Assembly: GCF_003113895.1 (NCBI RefSeq)
Contig: NZ_BDUD01000001.1
Coordinates: forward strand, 372,001 to 436,000
Reading direction: 5' to 3'
Source: Nostoc commune NIES-4072
Lineage (GTDB): Bacteria; Cyanobacteriota; Cyanobacteriia; Cyanobacteriales; Nostocaceae
Length of the DNA stretch: 64,000 nt
Below the pieces are notes generated by a model. That model was not told the origin of the DNA. It ran no database searches and saw only the letters and a list, made by a program, of their open reading frames with translations. Of the stretch, positions 16,224 to 23,038 are shown one piece after another. The first letter of the stretch is position 1; each line of letters begins with the position of its first letter. A program made the translations under genes and the position numbers.

Positions 16224-17042
16224 GTGGCATTTACGATCAATCAGTTATTGAAGTTATCTGTTAAGTATTTAACAGCAATTACAGCAATAATAACGGTTCT
16301 CCCCTTACCAGTTAAAGCAGCTACATTTTTAGTAAATGAACGCGCTCTTTTAGGAGGTAATGATGAAGTTTATTGGGGAAGTTTAGGTAAGGTATTTAAT
16401 CCCTCTGCGCCTGATTTTTCTGTTTTTTTACCTAACTCTTTTTCAGCAACATCCCAAGGTGGTTTAGGCTTAGATGTAAATATAACTCCAGCTAAAAATC
16501 CTCAGATTACTCCACCATTTATCTTTCAAACGTTACCTCCACCTGGCATTCGGACTAACTTCGCCCAAGGAGACTTTATTCTCTTCGGAGGTATAAACCC
16601 AACAGGATTTCAACCTCTTCCTCCTGGTTCTCCTGATCCTCGTACTCAGGGAAACGGAGAGCCTTTGAGCATTAGTTTTGCCCAGCCTGTTTTTGGCGCT
16701 GGTACTCAGATAGCTGTAGATATTAGTAATTTAGAAGTTGAAACTTTTATCAACGCTTTTGATAGCAACAATAATTTGTTGGGTAGTTTCTCAGTTCTCA
16801 GTACTTCGTCGCTAGCATTAGATAACTCAGCAGTATTCTTAGGGGTTCGTAGTGATACTGCAAATATCTCACGACTCGTTTTTAGCAGTTCTGCTCCACA
16901 ATACGCCTTGGCTATTAATCAGGTAAGTATTGTTGCAGCCCCTGAACCAACTTTGACCTTAGCAATATTAGCTTTTGGTATTTCAGGTGCTGTTTTAAAA
17001 CTACGTCAACGCTCTTGGTCATTGAATCGGGATATTAGATAA
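16224..17042 (+). CDS. PEP-CTERM-like exported protein
   Basis: The 272-residue protein has an N-terminal signal peptide (about 1-32, ending PVKAA). The C-terminal tail is a PEP-CTERM-type sorting signal: APEPTLTLAILAFGISGAVL followed by basic KLRQR. GTG 16224 is supported by AAGGAG about 11 bases upstream. The middle part is a predicted beta-rich extracellular domain that I do not recognise. Such proteins are processed by exosortase and usually go to the cell surface or extracellular matrix. Confidence 0.8.
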   Translation: MAFTINQLLKLSVKYLTAITAIITVLPLPVKAATFLVNERALLGGNDEVYWGSLGKVFNPSAPDFSVFLPNSFSATSQGGLGLDVNITPAKNPQITPPFIFQTLPPPGIRTNFAQGDFILFGGINPTGFQPLPPGSPDPRTQGNGEPLSISFAQPVFGAGTQIAVDISNLEVETFINAFDSNNNLLGSFSVLSTSSLALDNSAVFLGVRSDTANISRLVFSSSAPQYALAINQVSIVAAPEPTLTLAILAFGISGAVLKLRQRSWSLNRDIR

Positions 17043-17253
17043 TTTATTTTCCGGAAATAGTTTAACAGTGATTGTAGTTAACAATTACGTAACTTGTTTA
17101 TCGCTAGAGGCGAGTCTTATTATCAATGGGAATTATTTCGACGCTTCTACAGCATCGAAATAATTTGTCATCGAATAAACTTAATTTTTTGGACATACTC
17201 AAACTTCAGTCTGACGTAATTTAACATAATTATTTTTAACCAAATTAAAGGAA

Positions 17254-17427
17254 ATGTCATACAAAGAATTAGAACACATTATAGACACTAAAATACAAAG
17301 AGCTATACGGAAGCACGAGGTTATAGTTTCTTTTATTAGTAGTATTGTTGGCTTAATTTTTATATTGGGTTTGTTCCATGCTATTTTACTCAACCACTCT
17401 CAGATTCAATCATATTGCTTGAGATAA
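17254..17427 (+). CDS. Small single-span membrane protein
   Basis: This 57-codon frame starts ATG 17254 right after AAAGGAA. It encodes MSYKELEHIIDTKIQRAIRK, then a hydrophobic span (about 24-46: IVSFISSIVGLIFILGLFHAILL) and a short tail. The layout is an amphipathic charged N-terminus plus one membrane helix. It lies 88 bp before the MFS gene on the same strand. No family is recognised; the RBS and composition support a real gene. Confidence 0.55.
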   Translation: MSYKELEHIIDTKIQRAIRKHEVIVSFISSIVGLIFILGLFHAILLNHSQIQSYCLR

Positions 17428-17514
17428 TTAGTGGTTGCGTTCAATAGGTTTTTATGAGCAAGCGTTTTCTAATGTCTATAAAATTAATCAAAGTTAGACA
17501 TATTTTTTATAAAA

Positions 17515-18747
17515 ATGAATTTTACTATAGGGACTAAAAATAATAGCAGGGCTATATTCGTCTTATTTTTGACTGTATTTATAGACTTGCTCGGCTTCGG
17601 AATTATCCTGCCGATACTGCCTTTGTATGCTGAACAATTCGGCGCAAAACCTAATGAAGCGACACTACTTGTAGCTATTTATTCTTTAATGCAGTTCTTA
17701 TTTGCACCATTATGGGGTAAATTTAGCGATCGCTACGGTCGCCGTCCGATTTTATTACTTACTTTATTCGGTTCTGTAATTGCATACGCTGGGTTAGGTT
17801 TTGCCAACTCATTATGGATTTTATTTATTGCTCGTAGTCTTGCCGGGATTATGGCAGGCAATATTGCTACTGCTCAAGCGTACATAGCGGATATTACCAC
17901 GCCAGTTAATCGAGCTCGTGGCATGGGCATAATCGGAGCAGCTTTTGGTCTTGGCTTTATTCTCGGCCCAGCTATTGGAGGTATTCTGATCGGGTCTGAT
18001 CGGGACAACGCTAACTTCCATCTACCATCATTGTTCGCAGCCGGATTATCTTTATTGGCATTGCTTTGTGCTTTGATATTACTTCCAGAATCTTTGAATT
18101 CTGAGACTAAAGCCAAAATCCGAGCTCATCGCTACCGTCAGCGACGACTGAACTTGCTACAACTGTCACAACGTCCACAGTTTTGCTTACTTGCTGGCAT
18201 CTACTTTTTTGTTACCTTTGCTGTTGCGTCTATGGACTCTACATTAGCTTTATGGTCTAAGCAGCAATTAAACTGGGGCCCTCAACAGACTAGTTATCTT
18301 TTTGCTTTCATGGGGATTGTCAGCACAATCATTCAAGGAGGACTAATCGGATTCCTCAAAAAATACTTCGGTGAAATAAAGTTACTTATTTTGGGGATAT
18401 TAGGGTTAGGTTCAGGATTACTGTTAATTGGATTCTCACAAAGCTTAATTTTATTGTTGGTCGCCACCACGCTTGTAGCATGGGGAATTAGTGTTAGCCA
18501 ACCAATATTGAACAGCATGATTTCCCAAATGACAGCCCCAGAAGAACAAGGACAAATATTAGGTATTGCTAGTTCTTGCTCTGCGTTGGCAAGAATTGCT
18601 GGCCCAACCTGGGCAGGGCTAAGTTTTATGAAATTTGGGAGTTCTGCTCCTTTTTTGAGCGGATTTTTAGTAATGCTAATAGCTTTGACTCTTAGTTTGC
18701 GAGTAACAAAAAGTGCATCTGAACCAAACACAGAACATATCGCCTGA
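17515..18747 (+). CDS. MFS transporter, TetA-like drug:H+ antiporter group
   Basis: The 410-residue protein has 12 transmembrane helices. The MFS motif between helices 2 and 3 is GKFSDRYGRRPILLL (about 67-81). The helix 4-5 region has RARGMGIIGAAFGLGFILGP, the antiporter motif C type. The overall pattern (FIDLLGFGIILPILPLYAEQ at the start) is that of TetA/multidrug exporters. The substrate is unknown. No regulator is adjacent. Confidence 0.88.
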   Translation: MNFTIGTKNNSRAIFVLFLTVFIDLLGFGIILPILPLYAEQFGAKPNEATLLVAIYSLMQFLFAPLWGKFSDRYGRRPILLLTLFGSVIAYAGLGFANSLWILFIARSLAGIMAGNIATAQAYIADITTPVNRARGMGIIGAAFGLGFILGPAIGGILIGSDRDNANFHLPSLFAAGLSLLALLCALILLPESLNSETKAKIRAHRYRQRRLNLLQLSQRPQFCLLAGIYFFVTFAVASMDSTLALWSKQQLNWGPQQTSYLFAFMGIVSTIIQGGLIGFLKKYFGEIKLLILGILGLGSGLLLIGFSQSLILLLVATTLVAWGISVSQPILNSMISQMTAPEEQGQILGIASSCSALARIAGPTWAGLSFMKFGSSAPFLSGFLVMLIALTLSLRVTKSASEPNTEHIA

Positions 18748-18839
18748 CAATCTTGATTTCAAAGCTTAATATTTTTTTGAAACAGCCTTGTATTAAAAAT
18801 TTTTAATCCTAAATCTAAAACTTAAAATCTAAAATTACT

Positions 18840-19838
18840 ATGACTGGTCGTCGAGTATTGTTTTTAGGCATCTTTGTAAGCATCCTCCTCACCTACGCAA
18901 TTTGGGTAGGTGGGAGCATTCCTGCAAGTATTATGAAACTTCCTGACCAAGGATTAAACTGGTACTACTGGAAGCTTCCCCAACCAACCTTTTGGAGTCG
19001 AGCGACAGCTTGGGGTATGTACCTTGGGCATCAGTTTAGCATTTGGGGGTGTATCTTGTGGGCGCAGCGATGGCTACGCCCGCCGCAGGCATCGCAGTTG
19101 AAATACAAATCAACGTTGCACCCGATTAACTACCTCATGCTTGCTATTAATGGTGTATTCATCGCTTTACACTTTCTCCAGACCTATATTTGGTACGATG
19201 CTCTAGCTCAAGATACCTCAATTTGGGCTTCTCAGGGTGCGGTTGTCCTCCTACTAGTCTTCGTACTGATTTTGGAAACGCCTCGACGCGGTTTGTTTTT
19301 TGGCAATTCTGTTCCCTTCCATCAACAGTTTTTGCAAATTATCAAGCTGTACCACGGCTACTTTTTCTCCTTCGCCGCTATCTATACCTTTTGGTATCAT
19401 CCAATGGAAGCGACTTTGGGGCACTTGATTGGTTTTCTGTATATGTTCTTGCTTCTGCTCCAATCGTCGTTGATATTCAACCGCACCCATGTAAACCATT
19501 GGTGGACATTTACTTTGGAAATTACGGTGCTTTTACATAGTGTAGTTGTATCGTTGATGCTAGGACAAAGCAAGTGGCCAACATTTCTCTTTGGTTTTCT
19601 TGGTATTTTAGTACTTACTCAACTCCACGGTCTACCTGTAAGTATCTTGACTAAACGTACTATCTACGGAGTCTTTTTAGTCAGTGTAATGGCTGTTTAT
19701 GGACTGACTGAACGCGGCTTGGGCAGAATTTACGAAATAACCTATATTCCTCTGATTGAGTTTGGACTAGTTGGCGTAATTTACTTAATCTTCTTGCTCA
19801 TCTTATGGACAATTTCTCGTTTACCTATCAAGAACTAA
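18840..19838 (+). CDS. Polytopic membrane protein of unknown function
   Basis: The 332-residue protein has about 8-9 transmembrane helices (first at 5-25, last at 305-325). I recognise no domain. Loops hold several aromatic and His residues (WYYWKLPQP, IKLYHGYFF, NRTHVNHWW). Residues about 76-86 (QRWLRPPQASQ) are encoded by a 29-nt palindromic repeat inserted in frame in a loop. It is on the same strand as the MFS gene with a 92-bp gap, so an operon is possible but not shown. Confidence 0.75.
   Translation: MTGRRVLFLGIFVSILLTYAIWVGGSIPASIMKLPDQGLNWYYWKLPQPTFWSRATAWGMYLGHQFSIWGCILWAQRWLRPPQASQLKYKSTLHPINYLMLAINGVFIALHFLQTYIWYDALAQDTSIWASQGAVVLLLVFVLILETPRRGLFFGNSVPFHQQFLQIIKLYHGYFFSFAAIYTFWYHPMEATLGHLIGFLYMFLLLLQSSLIFNRTHVNHWWTFTLEITVLLHSVVVSLMLGQSKWPTFLFGFLGILVLTQLHGLPVSILTKRTIYGVFLVSVMAVYGLTERGLGRIYEITYIPLIEFGLVGVIYLIFLLILWTISRLPIKN
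19067..19095. repeat. 29-nt REP-like palindrome inside a coding region
   Basis: GCGATGGCTACGCC followed by CGCCGCAGGCATCGC. It is the same family as 20325-20353 and 23316-23344 (reverse orientation) and 39019-39044. It is read through in frame by the membrane protein gene. Confidence 0.8.
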
Positions 19839-19889
19839 ACTGTATTGGGTTAAAACGATCTCAAATTCTCACGAATGATTTAGAACTGC

Positions 19890-20041
19890 TATAGGAATCA
19901 TATTTGATTTTTGAACGAAATTAGGTATTGTAGGGTGTGTTAGAACGCAGTTCGTAACGCACCAAACCCTTGATGATGGTGCGTTACGCTGTCGCTAACA
20001 CACCCTACGTATCTTTTCAGAAATCAAATACTAGTCCTATA
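19890..20041. mobile_element. About 152-bp palindromic element, copy 2
   Basis: It starts TATAGGAATCATATTTGATT and ends with a near-inverse ATCAAATACTAGTCCTATA. The inside holds GGTGTGTTAG...CTAACACACC. It resembles 5760-5912 throughout and differs mostly in the middle. It has no coding capacity. Tandem array C begins 27 bp further, or 7 bp if a degenerate first unit is counted. Confidence 0.82.
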
Positions 20042-20068
20042 TATAAGTAACAGATACCTCGAAGTCGT

Positions 20069-20299
20069 GTTGAAGTACTCCAAAGTTGTGTTGAAGTACT
20101 CCAAAGTCGTGTTGAGGTACTCCGAAGTTGTGTTGAGGTACTCCGAAGTTGTGTTGAGGTACTCCGAAGTCGTGTTGAGGTACTCCGAAGTCGTGTTGAG
20201 GTACTCCGAAGTTGTGTTGAGGTACTCCGAAGTCGTGTTGAGGTACTCCGAAGTCGTGTTGAGGTACTCCGAAGTCGTGTTGGAGTACTTCAAACTTTG
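20069..20299. repeat. Tandem array C: 11 units of 21 bp
   Basis: Eleven units begin GTTGAGGTACTCCGAAGT and end CGT or TGT; a degenerate unit precedes at 20048. The first two units carry AAG/AAA variants and the last is diverged. The open frames on both strands (heptads VVLRYSE and YLNTTSE) come from the period and are not called as genes. Confidence 0.9.
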
Positions 20300-20324
20300 T
20301 CGCACCGCGATTAAGTACACAGGT

Positions 20325-20353
20325 GCGTAGGCGTAGCCCGCCGTAGGCATCGC
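20325..20353. repeat. 29-nt REP-like palindrome, intergenic
   Basis: GCGTAGGCGTAGCCCGCCGT followed by AGGCATCGC. This is the intergenic member of the family also found inside two coding regions. It lies 26 bp after array C. Confidence 0.8.
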
Positions 20354-20422
20354 CTGAACATTTTTGAAAGAAGGTTGATTAGCCAGACATACTATAAAAT
20401 AAACATTAAAAAACTAACTATT

Positions 20423-21868
20423 TTAGTCACCACTACTAACAATTTTTTGCTGTTGATAACGCAGTTTAAATTGCTGTTGTTGTATTTTATGATCCACAAT
20501 AGGTTCCGGATAGCCAACAGCATGACGTTCTAAAGATGGAATTTTCCCAGTAACTAAATATTCTGTATCTACAGACCGTAATTCTGACACCCATTGCCGA
20601 ATATATTCCCCCTCTGGATCAAATTTTTGTGTTTGACTGGCTGGGTTAAAAATTCGCACGGGTTTAGGGTCCATGCCGCTAGAAGCACTCCATTGCCAAC
20701 CCCCATTATTGGCAGATAAATCACCATCAATCAGGCGCTGCATAAAGTATTTTTCTCCCAATTGGGGATTAATTAGCAAGTCTTTGGTAAGGAAACTAGC
20801 AACAATCATTCGGCAACGGTTATGCATCCAGCCACTTTCATTCATCTGGCGCATTGCTGCATCCACAATAGGGTAGCCAGTTCTCCCTTCGCACCAAGCT
20901 TGGAAATGTTCTTCGTTAGTTTGCCAAGGAAAGTTTTTAAAGGTGTCACGGAAAGCACCATTAGCTAATTCGGGGAAGTTATACATTGCATGTTGATAAA
21001 ACTCCCGCCAAGCTAATTCTTGTTGCCATGTGCGAATATTAACTGCTGTTTCTTCACTGCGGCTGTTTTCTAGTGCTTCTATGGTGGCTTGCCAAACAGT
21101 GCGAATGCCAATTACACCAAATTTTAAAGCTGCACTCAGTTGCGATGTTCCATCCACTGCGGGGAAATTTCGTTGTTCTTGGTATTCAGTAATCGCAATA
21201 GCCGTAAATTCTTCTAGCCGTTCTTGCGCCGCTACCTCTCCCGGTGAAATAATTAATTCTCCATCCCAAACAAATCCTAAATCTTTGGCTGAAGGTAGCG
21301 TTAAGGCTCCTGCAAGTTTAGCAATTTCCTGTTCAGCTTCTGTTAAACCCTCAACATTTTGCAGAGTTTCTACTGGGTTCGCTTTCGGTTTGGTAATCCA
21401 ATTTTTCCAAAAAGGGGTGTAAACTGTATAAGGTTGATTGCTACCGGTACGTAATTGCTCTGGGGAATTAAGGATTTGATCCCAGTTTTGGTTAAGAAAC
21501 TGAATGCCTTTTTCTTTGAGGGCATTTATAACGGTGCGATCGCGTTCTTGCGAATAAGGTTCTACATCCCAATTCCAAAAAACAGCTTTGGCATTCATTG
21601 CTTCTGCTAAAGCTGGTATCGCTTGTACAGGATTGGCGTGGAGTATTAACAACTGGCTACCAACTTGAGCATATCGCTCTTGGAGTTTCTGCAAACAGCC
21701 AATCATATAAGTTACTTTCACAGGAGCAACATCATCCCGTTCCAGAATATTCGGATCGAGACAAAACACACCCACCACTTTCGGACTCTGTTGTTTTGCC
21801 GCAGCCAGTCCCGTATTGTCAGAAATGCGTAAATCGCGCCGATGCCAAAACAGAATTAAGTCAGACAT
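20423..21868 (-). CDS. Deoxyribodipyrimidine photolyase
   Basis: The 481-residue class I CPD photolyase uses blue light and FADH- to split cyclobutane pyrimidine dimers. The N-terminal antenna domain starts [20 protein letters not shown]. The FAD/DNA-binding domain covers about 200-470 with [43 protein letters not shown] and [20 protein letters not shown] (positions near 285, 330, 395). The Trp set for electron transfer is present in the last region. A cryptochrome is less likely given the match. It is monocistronic. Confidence 0.93.
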   Translation of the reverse strand: MSDLILFWHRRDLRISDNTGLAAAKQQSPKVVGVFCLDPNILERDDVAPVKVTYMIGCLQKLQERYAQVGSQLLILHANPVQAIPALAEAMNAKAVFWNWDVEPYSQERDRTVINALKEKGIQFLNQNWDQILNSPEQLRTGSNQPYTVYTPFWKNWITKPKANPVETLQNVEGLTEAEQEIAKLAGALTLPSAKDLGFVWDGELIISPGEVAAQERLEEFTAIAITEYQEQRNFPAVDGTSQLSAALKFGVIGIRTVWQATIEALENSRSEETAVNIRTWQQELAWREFYQHAMYNFPELANGAFRDTFKNFPWQTNEEHFQAWCEGRTGYPIVDAAMRQMNESGWMHNRCRMIVASFLTKDLLINPQLGEKYFMQRLIDGDLSANNGGWQWSASSGMDPKPVRIFNPASQTQKFDPEGEYIRQWVSELRSVDTEYLVTGKIPSLERHAVGYPEPIVDHKIQQQQFKLRYQQQKIVSSGD

Positions 21869-22333
21869 TCTATACTACATATAGTTCACCCGTACTAGCT
21901 TAAATGCTAGCGGTACTAATGAACATCATTCTGGCGAAAAATTTCTTTTGTGAACGGCTATTGAGCATTGTCCATTCTGCGGTTTGTCAAGCATGATAGT
22001 GGTTTATTATCCTCATCTTGCGGTTGAACCCTTCTAACTGTTGGTAACTTAGTAGAATACACCTGTGCTTAAGACAAGGCTAGCTCTACGCCAAATTCCA
22101 CAGCAAATCAATTCCATTTCCAACATATTTTGAATTATCCTGGTGTTCTTTAATCTTTAAGTTGGTATAAAATAGCAAGATGACTTAATATTAAGTAACA
22201 AATTGTTTTGTACCTACAAAAAATAAATATTTATGTAGTTAAATGTATGAGATTAGTCAATAAATTTTCTCTAAAAATAGAGAAAAACCGTCAATAAAAA
22301 ATATTTTTATTAAAACAACACATCGAATTGATA
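21869..22333. other. Spacer between photolyase and RHH-TOBE genes
   Basis: About 465 bp between divergent genes. It is AT-rich towards the right. I see no gene, RNA or clear repeat apart from the inverted repeat listed next. Confidence 0.5.
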
Positions 22334-22353
22334 CTTGGTAGAATCATACCAAG
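22334..22353. promoter_or_regulatory. Candidate operator CTTGGTA-N6-TACCAAG
   Basis: A perfect 7-bp inverted repeat with a 6-base spacer lies 22 bp before the ATG of the RHH-TOBE gene. Ribbon-helix-helix proteins often bind such sites in their own promoter. Autoregulation is inference. Confidence 0.55.
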
Positions 22354-22375
22354 AATAACTAAAACTGATAACATT

Positions 22376-22819
22376 ATGCCAAGAAAAGAACAAGGATGGG
22401 TTACGTTTCAAACCTCAGAGGACGAGCGAAAAATTCTAGAGGAGTTCTGCGAACAGTCTCAACGTACCAAGACTGAGATTCTGCGGGAACTCGTGCGTAG
22501 CCTGAATCAGCATTCATCAGTACCAATATCGCCCTCAATTCAGCAGGAAAAACAGGAAGATATTTATACTCAAAAGCCTGATATAGAAAGTAGTATTCAA
22601 AAGAAATCACTAAAAGTTAGCTCTCGCAATATTCTTAAAGGTGTCGTTAAACGAGTTGTTTATGGAGCAGTTAATAGTGAGGTGACTCTAGAGATTATTC
22701 ATAAAGTAGAATTAACCTCGATTATCACTAGAGCTTCCGCAGAAGAGTTGGAACTATCTGAAGGCAAGGAAGCTTATGCGGTCATTAAATCTAACGATAT
22801 TGTCATTGCTAGAGAATAG
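22376..22819 (+). CDS. RHH-like and TOBE/Mop domain protein
   Basis: The 147-residue protein joins an N-terminal ribbon-helix-helix-like segment (about 5-45: WVTFQTSEDERKILEEFCEQ, then TKTEILRELVRSL) to a C-terminal TOBE (molbindin) domain (about 80-145: SRNILKGVVKRVVYGAVNSE and closing AYAVIKSNDIVIA). A polar linker connects them. TOBE domains bind molybdate or tungstate, so it may be an oxyanion-responsive repressor. I recognise no close family. ATG 22376 is preferred to an upstream TTG because it matches the RHH start. Confidence 0.78.
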   Translation: MPRKEQGWVTFQTSEDERKILEEFCEQSQRTKTEILRELVRSLNQHSSVPISPSIQQEKQEDIYTQKPDIESSIQKKSLKVSSRNILKGVVKRVVYGAVNSEVTLEIIHKVELTSIITRASAEELELSEGKEAYAVIKSNDIVIARE

Positions 22820-22871
22820 AAATGCGTGAATTTTAAGCGTTGGATATTAAAAAGATGAATTATCATCACTA

Positions 22872-22972
22872 ATACCATTTCAGCTTAAAATTAATACATT
22901 TAGGCAAGCAAGGAAGGCAGGGGAGACAAGAAGAACGGTTTGTATCAATAAATTTAGTTCGTGAAATGGTAT
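22872..22972. repeat. About 101-bp element with 11-bp inverted ends
   Basis: ATACCATTTCA at the left is matched by TGAAATGGTAT at the right. There is no coding capacity, so it could be a third MITE type or a remnant. Only one copy is seen here. Flanking TA bases could be a target duplication. Confidence 0.5.
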
Positions 22973-23038
22973 AACATCTTTGATATTGAAAAGCTACAAG
23001 ATAAATTGAGATATATAATTGATGCGATGCTTGTAATA

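Noticed and set aside
20024..20350. Heptad-repeat frames on both strands over array C
   Set aside because: A by-product of the 21-bp period; low complexity and no translation signal.
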